From Mesorhizobium alhagi CCNWXJ12-2 (GTDB taxonomy: Bacteria > Pseudomonadota > Alphaproteobacteria > Rhizobiales > Rhizobiaceae), in the NCBI RefSeq assembly GCF_000236565.1, contig NZ_AHAM01000024.1:1-64000 (forward strand): a stretch of 64,000 nucleotides of DNA, written 5' to 3'. The position numbers and the translations under genes are program-made. Positions 41,237 through 49,107 of this stretch are shown here, piece by piece; position 1 is the first letter of the stretch; every line of letters starts with the position of its first letter. The notes under the pieces were generated by a model. It searched no databases and had not been told where the DNA came from. It saw nothing but the letters and a program-made list of their open reading frames with translations.

Positions 41237-42265
41237 ATGACAAGCAAGTACCTGCTGGGTGCGACGATGCTGGCGGCCGGTCTGTTTTCCGGCATTTCCG
41301 CTGCGAGCGCCGAGAGCCTGACGCTCTATTGCAGCGCCGACGAAGCCTGGTGCCAACAGATCAAGACCGGCTTCGAAGCCGAGACCGGGATCACGGTCGA
41401 TATGACCCGAAAAAGCTCAGGCGAAACCTACGCACAGGTGCGCGCCGAAGCCAGCAACCCCAAGGGCGACATCTGGTGGGGCGGCACCGGCGACCCGCAT
41501 TTGCAGGCGGCGGAGGAAGGCTTGACCGAGGAATATGTCTCGCCTACGCGCGACCAGCTCCACCCCTGGGCGATCAAGCAGGCGGAGGCGGCCAGCAACA
41601 AGACGATCGGCGTCTATTCGGGCGCGCTCGGCTTCGGCTACAACAAGGATCTGCTGGCCAAGAACAATCTTCCGGAGCCGAAGTGCTGGGAAGACCTGAC
41701 CAAGCCCGAATACAAAGGCCAAATCCAGATCGCCAATCCGAATTCGTCGGGCACCGCCTATACGACGCTCGCCACGATGGTTCAGCTGTTTGGCGAGGAG
41801 AAGGGCTTCGAATACATGAAGTCCCTGCATAAGAACGTCAACCAATACACCAAATCAGGCTCAGCGCCGATCAAGGCCGCAGGCCTCGGCGAGACCACGA
41901 TTGGCATCGTTTTCATGCATGACGCCGTGGCGCAGACAGTAGCCGGCTTCCCGATCGTGACCGTCGCGCCTTGCGAGGGCACCGGTTACGAGATCGGCTC
42001 GATGTCGCTGATCAAGGGCGCCCGCAACCCCGACGCCGCCAAGAAATTCTACGACTGGGCGTTGACCGCCGAGATGCAGGGCAAGGCGCAGGAGGCGAAC
42101 TCTTTCCAGCTGCCGTCAAACAAGTCGGCGAAGAGCTCCGACAAGGCGCCCGATCTCTCGACGATCAAGCTCATCGACTACGATTTCAAGAAATACGGGT
42201 CGAGCGACGAGCGCAAGCGCCTGCTGCAGAAATGGGACGAGGAAGTCTCGACGCTGCCGCAGTAA
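41237..42265 (+). CDS. ABC transporter substrate-binding protein, AfuA-like
   Basis: 342 residues with a signal peptide ending near AASA (about residue 26). The mature part begins ESLTLYCSADEAWCQQIKTG and contains SNPKGDIWWGGTGDPHLQA and a fold of the ferric-iron/spermidine class. These motifs resemble AfuA, first called an iron-binding protein and later shown in Actinobacillus to bind hexose phosphates. GGAGGAG precedes the ATG. Operon with the fused permease and ATPase. I cannot decide iron versus sugar phosphate from sequence. Confidence 0.88.
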   Translation: MTSKYLLGATMLAAGLFSGISAASAESLTLYCSADEAWCQQIKTGFEAETGITVDMTRKSSGETYAQVRAEASNPKGDIWWGGTGDPHLQAAEEGLTEEYVSPTRDQLHPWAIKQAEAASNKTIGVYSGALGFGYNKDLLAKNNLPEPKCWEDLTKPEYKGQIQIANPNSSGTAYTTLATMVQLFGEEKGFEYMKSLHKNVNQYTKSGSAPIKAAGLGETTIGIVFMHDAVAQTVAGFPIVTVAPCEGTGYEIGSMSLIKGARNPDAAKKFYDWALTAEMQGKAQEANSFQLPSNKSAKSSDKAPDLSTIKLIDYDFKKYGSSDERKRLLQKWDEEVSTLPQ

Positions 42266-42268
42266 ACC

Positions 42269-44548
42269 GTGCGGGCCCGCAAGAACCAGGGTGGATTGCA
42301 CCCGACCGTTATCCTGTGGATGGCGGTCGGGTGGCTCGGCTTTGCCGTGCTGCCCTGGTACGGACTGGACAGCAATTTCTTCACGCTGTCCTGGCTACTT
42401 GACGGCTATCCGTTCAATGGCGACGTAGCGCCTGCCCTGTTTCTTGTCCTGCAGGGCGAGAAACCCTGGCTGGCGCCGATGGGCATGCTCCTCGCGGCGC
42501 CGTTCCTTTTATGGGGCCGGGAAAAGAGCGACCCGCTGTTTGCTGCGCTGCTGATCGCAATCGGCGCGGCCGGCTTTTCCTGGCTGCTGTTCCAGGGGTT
42601 CGCCATCGGCCTGCAAGGCTTCCAGTTCGACTGGCTGACAGCGCTTTTCGGCGAACTGGACGACCGCCAGTTCGGCATGGGCTACGGCGCCCTGCTCACC
42701 GCCGGCGCTTTCCTGTTCCTGTTTACGCTCGGGCTTGCCGGGCGCGGCGCGGTCGGCGGCGACGTGTTCGTGGTCGGCTCGATCGGTTTCGTGGTCGCAG
42801 TGGTCAGCCTGTTCATCTTCATGCCGATTTTCCAGATGCTGCTCAGTGCGCTGATTACCGAGGAAGGCAGCTATTCGCTCGCGACCTTCTTTGCCAAGCT
42901 CTTCAGCCATCGGCTCTGGGGGCTTGGCTGCCTGGCAGGCGGCAGCCGCTGCGGCGTCGCCTGGAACTCGCTCTTCCTGGCCGTGCTTGTCGGCATCCTC
43001 ACCACCTTGCTCGGCCTGATCTTTGCGCTCGTCGTCACTCGAACCGGATTCCGGTACGGCAGACTGCTCAGGGCGCTGACGGTGCTGCCGATCATCACCC
43101 CCCCGTTCGTCATCGGCCTCGCCATCATCCTTCTGTTCGGCCTGTCCGGCGCGATGACACAGACTTTCGCCGAGCTTTTCGGCGTGCAGCCGACGCGCTG
43201 GGTGTACGGCCTGCCGGGCCTCCTGATCGCGCAGGTGCTGGCCTTCACCCCGATCGCCTTCCTGGTGCTGATCGGCGTTGTCGAGGGTGTCAGCCCGTCG
43301 ATGGAGGAGGCGGCGCAGACGCTGCGCGCCAATCGCTGGCAGACCTTCCGCACCGTGTCGCTGCCGCTGATGCGCCCGGGACTGGCAAACGCCTTCCTGC
43401 TCGGCTTTATCGAAAGCATGGCCGATTTCGGCAATCCGCTGGTGCTCGGCGGCAATTTCGACGTGCTCTCGACCGAGATCTTCTTCGCTATCGTCGGCGC
43501 GCAATACGATCAGGCCCAGGCCGCCATACTGGCGCTCGTGCTCCTTTTCTTCACGCTGAGCGCGTTCTACGCGCAGCGCTTCTGGCTGGGCAGGAAATCT
43601 TACACCACCGTCTCCGGCAAGGGCGACGCCGGCGTCCATCCGCATCTGCCCAACGGCCTGAAATACTCCGTCTATGCGGTTGCCGGAGCATGGGCGGCGT
43701 TCACCATTCTCGTCTATGCGACGATCTTCTACGGCAGCTTCGTCAAGCTGTGGGGCGTCGACCACAGCCTGACCTTCACTCATTACGTCAAATCCTTCGC
43801 GATCGGCTGGAACGAGTTCGGCATACACTGGATAGGCTCGGCCTGGAGTTCTTTCTGGACGACCATCACCATCTCGCTGATCTCCGCCCCGCTGACCGCC
43901 ATGATCGGGCTTCTGACCGCCTATCTCCTGGTTCGGCAGGATTTCGCCGGCAAGGAAGGCTTCGAGTTCGGCACCATGCTGTCCTTCGCCATCCCCGGCA
44001 CGGTTATCGGCGTCTCCTATGTGATCGCCTTCAACGTGCCGCCGATCGAACTGACCGGCACAGGCCTGATCCTCATCCTGTCCTTCATCTTCCGCAACAT
44101 GCCGGTCGGGGTGCGCGCGGGGGTCGCCTCGATGTCGCAGATCGACCGCAGCCTCGACGAATCGTCGCTGACACTCGGCGCCAATTCCTGGCAGACGTTC
44201 CGCAATGTGGTGCTGCCGCTGCTCAGGCCCGCCATCCTTGCGGCGCTGGTCTATTCCTTCGTGCGCGCCATGACCGCCATCAGCGCGGTCATCTTCCTGG
44301 TCAGCGCGCGCTACGACATGTCGACCAGCTACATTGTCGGACGCGTTGAAAACAACGAATACGGCGTCGCCATCGCCTATTCGTCCGTGCTGATTGCAGT
44401 GATGCTCGTCGTGATCGGCCTGATGCAGCTTGCCGTCGGCAGCCGTAAGCTGGGCAGGCGTGGCCGCGAGGATCCGCAATCGGCAGGCTGGCGCAGCAAT
44501 GTCAGCCTGCCCGCGCGGCAGCAACCGGCTTTCACGGGAGGCGGCTGA
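42269..44548 (+). CDS. ABC transporter permease, fused double permease (AfuB/FbpB-like)
   Basis: 759 residues and about 14-16 helices. Two permease halves are fused; each has its ATPase-contacting EAA-like loop: MEEAAQTLRANRWQTFRTVS in the first and LDESSLTLGANSWQTFRNVV in the second. The N-terminal 200 residues add extra helices before the first permease core. The start is a GTG at 42269, 3 bp after the binding-protein stop, with a weak ribosome site, suggesting coupled translation. Next gene begins 1 bp after its stop. Confidence 0.93.
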   Translation: MRARKNQGGLHPTVILWMAVGWLGFAVLPWYGLDSNFFTLSWLLDGYPFNGDVAPALFLVLQGEKPWLAPMGMLLAAPFLLWGREKSDPLFAALLIAIGAAGFSWLLFQGFAIGLQGFQFDWLTALFGELDDRQFGMGYGALLTAGAFLFLFTLGLAGRGAVGGDVFVVGSIGFVVAVVSLFIFMPIFQMLLSALITEEGSYSLATFFAKLFSHRLWGLGCLAGGSRCGVAWNSLFLAVLVGILTTLLGLIFALVVTRTGFRYGRLLRALTVLPIITPPFVIGLAIILLFGLSGAMTQTFAELFGVQPTRWVYGLPGLLIAQVLAFTPIAFLVLIGVVEGVSPSMEEAAQTLRANRWQTFRTVSLPLMRPGLANAFLLGFIESMADFGNPLVLGGNFDVLSTEIFFAIVGAQYDQAQAAILALVLLFFTLSAFYAQRFWLGRKSYTTVSGKGDAGVHPHLPNGLKYSVYAVAGAWAAFTILVYATIFYGSFVKLWGVDHSLTFTHYVKSFAIGWNEFGIHWIGSAWSSFWTTITISLISAPLTAMIGLLTAYLLVRQDFAGKEGFEFGTMLSFAIPGTVIGVSYVIAFNVPPIELTGTGLILILSFIFRNMPVGVRAGVASMSQIDRSLDESSLTLGANSWQTFRNVVLPLLRPAILAALVYSFVRAMTAISAVIFLVSARYDMSTSYIVGRVENNEYGVAIAYSSVLIAVMLVVIGLMQLAVGSRKLGRRGREDPQSAGWRSNVSLPARQQPAFTGGG

Positions 44549-44549
44549 C

Positions 44550-45626
44550 ATGGCCGAAATACGCAGCAAGGCGGCATCGGTGGAGTTCCGCGACGTCACC
44601 AAGATCTACGGCAAGAGCGCCGTTCCGGCCGTGAACGATGTCTCACTCTCGGTCGAGGCAGGCAAACTGGTGACGCTGCTTGGCCCGTCCGGCTGCGGCA
44701 AAACCACGACGCTTCGCATGATCGCCGGGCTGGAGATGGCGACGAGCGGTACGATCCTGATCGGCGGCAAGGACGTGACCCGGCTGCCGGCGACCGATCG
44801 CGATGTGTCCATGGTGTTCCAGTCCTACGCGTTGTTCCCGCATATGACGGTGACGGAGAACGTCGAATACGGCCTGCGCTTCTCCGGCTTCGCCAGGCGC
44901 GAGGTGAAGGATCGAGCCGGTGCAGGCCTGGAACTCGTCGGCCTGACCGGCTTCGGCGAGCGCTTTCCGAGCCAGCTCTCGGGTGGGCAGCAGCAGCGTG
45001 TAGCCGTCGCCCGTGCGCTGGTGCTGGAGCCGCAAGTGCTGCTTTTCGACGAGCCGCTCTCCAATCTCGACGCCAAGCTCAGGCGACACGTCCGGGAGGA
45101 GATCCGGGAGATCCAGACCACGCTCGGCCTGACGGTGGTCTATGTGACGCATGACCAAGAGGAGGCGCTTGCCGTTTCGGACCGCATCATCGTCATGAAC
45201 AATGCCGCGATTGCGCAGGATGGCACGCCCCGCGAACTCTACGACGCCCCTGCCAACGCCTTCGTGGCGGACTTTATCGGCGAAGCAAACATCCTCGACT
45301 GCGAGGTGACATCGGTGAGCGGCGGCATCGCCGATGTGCGGCTCGGTCCGGTGGAGATGCGGCTGCCGGCGCGCGGCCGACAGGTTGGTCCGGCCAGGCT
45401 GGCGGCGCGGCCAAACCGCATCGACATCCGCGAGGGTGGAGCCGAAAACACGCTGGCCGGCAGGCTGCGCAAGGTGACCTATGTCGGCAGCCATCTCGAA
45501 TTCGTGGCCGAGACCGAGTTCGGCGACATTTTCGTGACTTCGCCGGACGTGAATGCGCCGTTGGAGCAGGGGGCAGCAGTCGGCATCGGATTCCCGGCGA
45601 AAGGCCCTGTGCTGATTACCGACTGA
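44550..45626 (+). CDS. ABC transporter ATP-binding protein (AfuC/FbpC-like)
   Basis: 358 residues. Walker A GPSGCGKTTT, signature LSGGQQQRVAVA, Walker B LLFDEPLSNLD and switch His in VTHDQEEAL are intact. The C-terminal TOBE-like domain (about 240-358) is typical of importers of the Fbp/Pot group. It completes the binding-protein/permease/ATPase operon; its last 11 bp overlap the convergent inositol-phosphatase gene. Confidence 0.95.
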   Translation: MAEIRSKAASVEFRDVTKIYGKSAVPAVNDVSLSVEAGKLVTLLGPSGCGKTTTLRMIAGLEMATSGTILIGGKDVTRLPATDRDVSMVFQSYALFPHMTVTENVEYGLRFSGFARREVKDRAGAGLELVGLTGFGERFPSQLSGGQQQRVAVARALVLEPQVLLFDEPLSNLDAKLRRHVREEIREIQTTLGLTVVYVTHDQEEALAVSDRIIVMNNAAIAQDGTPRELYDAPANAFVADFIGEANILDCEVTSVSGGIADVRLGPVEMRLPARGRQVGPARLAARPNRIDIREGGAENTLAGRLRKVTYVGSHLEFVAETEFGDIFVTSPDVNAPLEQGAAVGIGFPAKGPVLITD

Positions 45627-46407
45627 ACGCCTTGTCGCAAAGAGCGCCGATCTTGTCGAAGACGCCTGCCCCGCCGGCGATGACCATCGTCCCGCGCTCG
45701 ACGGTGGTTTCCGGGTCTGGAACAAGGATGCGACCGCCTGCTTCCTCGACCAGAAGCAGGCCGGCCAAGCAATCCCAGGAATTCATGTGCTCCTCGCAGT
45801 AGGCGAGCAGCCTCCCGGACGCCACATAGGCCAGCATCAGCGCGCCCGAGGCGTTGCGAAAGAACACGCCGCCTTCCACGAACAGCAGTTGAATCAGCGT
45901 CACGATGTTCTTGAGTTCGGCGCGGTTCGAAAAGCCGGTTCCGACCGAGCCTTCGGTCAGGCTGGCCGCGCCGCTTGTTCTGATCGGTCGCCCGTTCAGG
46001 AAGGCGCCGCCGCCGCGCCGGGCATAGAAAATCTCGCCCGTGGATGGCTCGTTGATGACGCCGATCTCGGTGACCCCGTTCCTGGCGCAGGCGATGACGA
46101 CGCACCAGGCCGGAATGCCGCGCACGAAATTGGCGGTGCCGTCGATCGGGTCGATTACCCAGACATGGCCGGTCGTGCCGCTCAGCGCCGCATGCTCCTC
46201 GCCGACGATGGCGTCGTCGGGAAATTCCTTCTGCAGGGCGGCGCGGATGAATAATTCCACCTCGCGATCCCCATTCGACACCAGATCCTGATGGCCCTTG
46301 CTCTCGATGGTCAGCGATTCGATCTCGCGGAAATAGCGGCCGCCCAGTTCGCCGGCTTTCCTCGCCAGTTCGACCGTGAATGCGAGCCGGCTATCGATGT
46401 CATGCAT
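45616..46407 (-). CDS. Inositol monophosphatase family protein
   Basis: 263 residues. The Li+-sensitive phosphatase motifs are intact: GEEHA (Glu metal ligand), DPIDGTANFVRG (central metal site) and WDCLAGLLLVEEAGG (C-terminal Asp). It dephosphorylates inositol-1-phosphate, or histidinol phosphate, fructose-1,6-bisphosphate or PAP in some relatives. The convergent overlap with the AfuABC-like importer is suggestive if that system carries sugar phosphates. Confidence 0.9.
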   Translation of the reverse strand: MHDIDSRLAFTVELARKAGELGGRYFREIESLTIESKGHQDLVSNGDREVELFIRAALQKEFPDDAIVGEEHAALSGTTGHVWVIDPIDGTANFVRGIPAWCVVIACARNGVTEIGVINEPSTGEIFYARRGGGAFLNGRPIRTSGAASLTEGSVGTGFSNRAELKNIVTLIQLLFVEGGVFFRNASGALMLAYVASGRLLAYCEEHMNSWDCLAGLLLVEEAGGRILVPDPETTVERGTMVIAGGAGVFDKIGALCDKAFSR

Positions 46408-46498
46408 GAACGGTCCCCTCGTTCGGGAGCGCAGCGCTCCCGTCCATTCCGACTACCAGACCAATTGCCGGCTTGAAAGGCCGCCGACATCCAGCCGC

Positions 46499-46524
46499 GG
46501 AACCGCGATGCCCCGCCGGACATT
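46499..46524 (+). promoter_or_regulatory. Weak sigma-EcfG-like promoter ahead of ku 1
   Basis: GGAAC (46499-46503), 17 bases, CATT (46521-46524). The -35 box is exact; the -10 box differs from CGTT at one base. It lies 100 bp before the first ku gene. Confidence 0.4.
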
Positions 46525-46624
46525 GCGTAAGGATAGCGTTAACCTGGTTTAGGCGTATTATGGCGTCCTGCAGGCCCGCCGCTCATCGGCCCCGGCCTGC
46601 GCATTGGCAATGCGAGGCACGAAA

Positions 46625-47524
46625 ATGGCACTGCGGCCGGCATGGAAAGGCTATCTGAAGCTTTCGCTGGTGACCTGCGCTGTGGAACTGTCGAACGCCA
46701 CCACGCAGAGCGGCAAGATTTCGTTCCGCACCATCAACCGGACGACCGGCAACAGGGTGAAGCGCCAGTATATTGACGGCGCAAGCGGCAAGCCTGTCGA
46801 CGAGGACAGCCAGGTCAAGGGCTATGAGATCAATGACGACGAGTTCCTGCTGATCGAGGAGGAGGAGATCGAAGCGGTTCAGATTGAATCCTCACATACG
46901 ATGGAGCTCGAGGGATTCGTCGACAAGGCCGAGATCAAACAGGTTTACCTCGATACGCCCTATTATCTGTCGCCTGCCGACAAGGTCTCGGAGGAAGCGT
47001 TCGCCGTCATCCGCGAGGCGCTCGCCGCCAAGAAGATGGCCGGACTGGCGCGCATAGTGCTCTATCGCCGGGAACGGCCCGTGCTGGTCGAACCCTTCGG
47101 CAAGGGCATGCTGGTCACGACGCTGCGCTACCAGAATACGGTGCGCAAGCCGGACGAAATCTTCGACGACCTCAAGGGCGTGAAGCTCGACGAGGACATG
47201 GTCGAACTGGCAGCCGGCATCGTCGACAAGAAAAAGGCGAAATTCGATCCCGCTAAGTTCGAAGACCATTACGAAACCGCGCTGATCGAGCTCGTCCGCT
47301 CCAAGAAGGCGGGCAAGAAGGTGCAGAAGGCAAAGCCGGAGACGAAACCGTCCAACGTCGTCAATCTCTTCGACGCTTTGAGAAAGAGCCTGGCCGAGGA
47401 CGCCGGCAAATCGGACGGCGCGTCTGAGGACAAGCCCGGGCCCCGCAAAAAGTCCGATGGCGCGGACAAGAAAAATGGCGAAAAAGCCAAGCCGAAATCC
47501 TCCTCGAAGAGCAAATCGGCATAG
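46625..47524 (+). CDS. ku: Ku protein (first copy), non-homologous end joining
   Basis: 299 residues. A bacterial Ku core (LRPAWKGYLKLSLVTCAVEL, VKRQYIDGASGKPVDEDSQV, and RIVLYRRERPVLVEPFGKG) is followed by a low-complexity Lys/Ser tail from about residue 255 (KSSSKSKSA at the end). Ku homodimers or heterodimers encircle DNA ends and recruit LigD. GAGG precedes the ATG at 46625. A second, clearly related ku lies 3.8 kb downstream. No ligD is in the window. Confidence 0.95.
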   Translation: MALRPAWKGYLKLSLVTCAVELSNATTQSGKISFRTINRTTGNRVKRQYIDGASGKPVDEDSQVKGYEINDDEFLLIEEEEIEAVQIESSHTMELEGFVDKAEIKQVYLDTPYYLSPADKVSEEAFAVIREALAAKKMAGLARIVLYRRERPVLVEPFGKGMLVTTLRYQNTVRKPDEIFDDLKGVKLDEDMVELAAGIVDKKKAKFDPAKFEDHYETALIELVRSKKAGKKVQKAKPETKPSNVVNLFDALRKSLAEDAGKSDGASEDKPGPRKKSDGADKKNGEKAKPKSSSKSKSA

Positions 47525-47580
47525 GTTGCGCGAGTCCGCACGGCGTTATTGCCGGCCAGCCTAAAATCTCCAACCAAGCC

Positions 47581-47606
47581 GGAACCAAATCCGCCCTCGT
47601 CCACTT
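47581..47606 (+). promoter_or_regulatory. Weak sigma-EcfG-like promoter before the small-gene cluster
   Basis: GGAAC (47581-47585), 17 bases, ACTT (47603-47606), 25 bp before the first small gene. It fits GGAAC-N19-TT, the looser RpoE2 form, but not CGTT. Confidence 0.3.
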
Positions 47607-47631
47607 TTTCCCGATTATCGGGAGATGCGTG

Positions 47632-47733
47632 ATGGACAGACTGATCGATTTGTTCGTAGCGTTGATGAGCGCGCGGTGGTTCCCGCGCTGGCCGCATGAG
47701 ACCGCTGATTTCAGGCCCTTGAAGAGGCGCTGA
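47632..47733 (+). CDS. Very small protein (33 aa) in the ku island
   Basis: 33 residues: MDRLIDLFVALMSARWFPRW and a short basic end. A ribosome site GGGAGATGC lies 7 bases upstream. The protein would be an amphipathic helix with Trp and Arg at its end, like a membrane-surface peptide. It is 2 bp before the next small gene, which in turn overlaps the acidic protein gene, so the three are one unit. No family recognised. Confidence 0.55.
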   Translation: MDRLIDLFVALMSARWFPRWPHETADFRPLKRR

Positions 47734-47735
47734 AC

Positions 47736-47888
47736 ATGGTGCGCATGCTCTCCATTCTCTTCGCGGGCTGGGTGGTCAACCGCGTCATCGCCGAAAACCG
47801 GATACAGCATCCGATCGCGCTTTTGCCGCCGCCCGGCCAAAAGCGGCGAGGACGCCCGGACGAGGAACGAGAAAGGTACCCGCAATGA
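47736..47888 (+). CDS. Small protein (50 aa) coupled to the acidic protein
   Basis: 50 residues: a hydrophobic start (MVRMLSILFAGWVVNRVI) and a Pro/Arg-rich basic end (PGQKRRGRPDEERERYP). The stop overlaps the start of the acidic protein gene (ATGA), the best evidence that it is translated. No family recognised. Confidence 0.55.
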   Translation: MVRMLSILFAGWVVNRVIAENRIQHPIALLPPPGQKRRGRPDEERERYPQ

Positions 47889-48211
47889 CGATGGCAGATC
47901 AGGACAAGCCCGGCCAACCCGCCAATCCACCCGAAGACGATGTGCCGGAGGCGGTAGAGGATGATGCGCCGGTCGTGGAAGAGGATTGGGAACGCGTCGA
48001 TGTGGCCGAGGCTGAAGCAGGCGCCGACGAAGAGGATGTCTTCGCATCGGAAGAGGTGGAAATAGTCCCCGAGGAGACGGAACTCTCGCCGGAGGAGGAC
48101 GACGACAACCCCTATCAGGAGAGCGACGAGGCTCTGCCCGACGACGAGGAAGAGACCGCGATACGTCACGATCTGCTGGACAGGGACGAGGGCGAGCGCT
48201 TCGGCGATTGA
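47885..48211 (+). CDS. Highly acidic small protein (108 aa)
   Basis: 108 residues of which 45 are Asp or Glu and only about 5 are Lys or Arg. It has no hydrophobic core or signal peptide and looks intrinsically disordered, with runs such as EEDDDNPYQESDEALPDDEE. The start overlaps the 50-residue gene. Acidic proteins of this kind can mimic DNA or chaperone basic proteins; proximity to Ku with its Lys-rich tail makes that worth testing, but this is inference. No family recognised. Confidence 0.7.
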   Translation: MTMADQDKPGQPANPPEDDVPEAVEDDAPVVEEDWERVDVAEAEAGADEEDVFASEEVEIVPEETELSPEEDDDNPYQESDEALPDDEEETAIRHDLLDRDEGERFGD

Positions 48212-48259
48212 CCCGCGGCTCCGACCGCCCTTTTAAAGGCGGATTCTTGCGCAATTTTG

Positions 48260-48284
48260 GGAACCAACAGGGCCGGCCGCTGTT
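48260..48284 (+). promoter_or_regulatory. Sigma-EcfG promoter before the 67-aa gene
   Basis: GGAAC (48260-48264), 16 bases, TGTT (48281-48284), 41 bp before the start at 48326. The flanks (GGGAACCAAC and GTTGA) are shared with the promoter at 48881. Confidence 0.7.
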
Positions 48285-48325
48285 GAGGGGCGGGTGCGGA
48301 TAGTGCTCTCGGGAGGGTGCGCCAA

Positions 48326-48529
48326 ATGAAAAAACTGATAAGTAGCTTTCTGGCTGAAATGCAGCCTTTATGGCTGAAGCAGCGCCAGCAGAACGCAATC
48401 GGCCGCCGTGTTGAACGGCCTGAACAGGCCGAAGACATCATCCGCGCCAATCCATGGGTTCCGTTCCAGAAACGCGATCCCGGCCGTCAGATGCAGAGAG
48501 ACACACGCGGGGCGCAGATTCGACATTGA
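48326..48529 (+). CDS. Small hypothetical protein (67 aa)
   Basis: 67 residues, basic: MKKLISSFLAEMQPLWLKQR at the start, PWVPFQKRDPGRQMQRD near the end. GGGAGGG lies 8 bases before ATG 48326. A sigma-EcfG promoter is placed just upstream, and the DUF6894 gene follows at 12 bp, so the two should be induced together in stress. I do not recognise a family. Confidence 0.6.
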   Translation: MKKLISSFLAEMQPLWLKQRQQNAIGRRVERPEQAEDIIRANPWVPFQKRDPGRQMQRDTRGAQIRH

Positions 48530-48541
48530 GGTCCAAAACCC

Positions 48542-48805
48542 GTGCCCTTCTACCGTTTCGAATTTCGCGACGGGACCAGGACGCAAACGATGCCGGACAT
48601 CGACCTTCCGGATCTGGACGCAGCATATGAAGAAGCCAAGCGTTCTACGCGGGACCTGCTCATGGAAGCGACGCTGAAGGGCGAGGAGCGGACCGGCTGG
48701 GCCTGCCGCGTCTACGACAGGGACGGCCAGCGCATCCTCTCCGTGAATTTCGAAGATATCGTCCTCAACCGCGCGGACGACGACGCTGGCACAGGACTTC
48801 CGTAA
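48542..48805 (+). CDS. DUF6894-like small protein (87 aa)
   Basis: 87 residues: PFYRFEFRDGTRTQTMPDID, LDAAYEEAKRSTRDLLME, then a beta-rich end (CRVYDRDGQRILSVNFEDI). This is the small DUF6894-type fold common in rhizobia and methylobacteria; function unknown. The start is a GTG at 48542. It follows the 67-residue gene closely and shares its promoter. Confidence 0.75.
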   Translation: MPFYRFEFRDGTRTQTMPDIDLPDLDAAYEEAKRSTRDLLMEATLKGEERTGWACRVYDRDGQRILSVNFEDIVLNRADDDAGTGLP

Positions 48806-48880
48806 TCCCGCTCAAAACGATCCCAGTTCCTCCGTCCTGCCACTCAAATGGCCGCAAAACAGCAGTTCCAGCGTGCTACG

Positions 48881-48905
48881 GGAACCAACTTGCCCGCTGC
48901 TTGTT
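48881..48905 (+). promoter_or_regulatory. Sigma-EcfG promoter before the 24-aa membrane peptide
   Basis: GGAAC (48881-48885), 16 bases, TGTT (48902-48905), 43 bp before the start at 48949. Confidence 0.7.
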
Positions 48906-48948
48906 GATTTCGAGCGTTGTTTCAATGCGTTCGAAGGGAGAGACATCG

Positions 48949-49023
48949 ATGCACGGCATCATTTATCTCGTCGGCCTTGTCGTGGTCATTCTCGCAGTGC
49001 TGTCGCTGTTCGGGCTCCGCTGA
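48949..49023 (+). CDS. 24-residue single-helix membrane peptide
   Basis: ATG 48949 with GGGAGAG 6 bases upstream, 24 codons, TGA. The peptide MHGIIYLVGLVVVILAVLSL plus FGLR is one transmembrane helix with a basic C-terminus. Its clean ribosome site and the matching EcfG promoter make it a credible stress-induced small membrane protein, similar in style to other rhizobial stress peptides. The 297-residue membrane protein gene follows 84 bp on. Confidence 0.7.
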   Translation: MHGIIYLVGLVVVILAVLSLFGLR

Positions 49024-49107
49024 GCGGTTGTGCTTACAGGAAGGTCTCGCTCGCCGGCTGACGCCGGCCTTTGCGAGATTTCTGCCAACATTTTGAGGAG
49101 ACCTTCG

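Noticed and set aside
42509-44602. Long open frame (about 700 codons) opposite the ABC permease, and a similar one at 5696-7777 opposite SulP
   Set aside because: His/Asp/Gln/Arg-rich translation without any domain, fully antisense to a clear transporter gene in each case.
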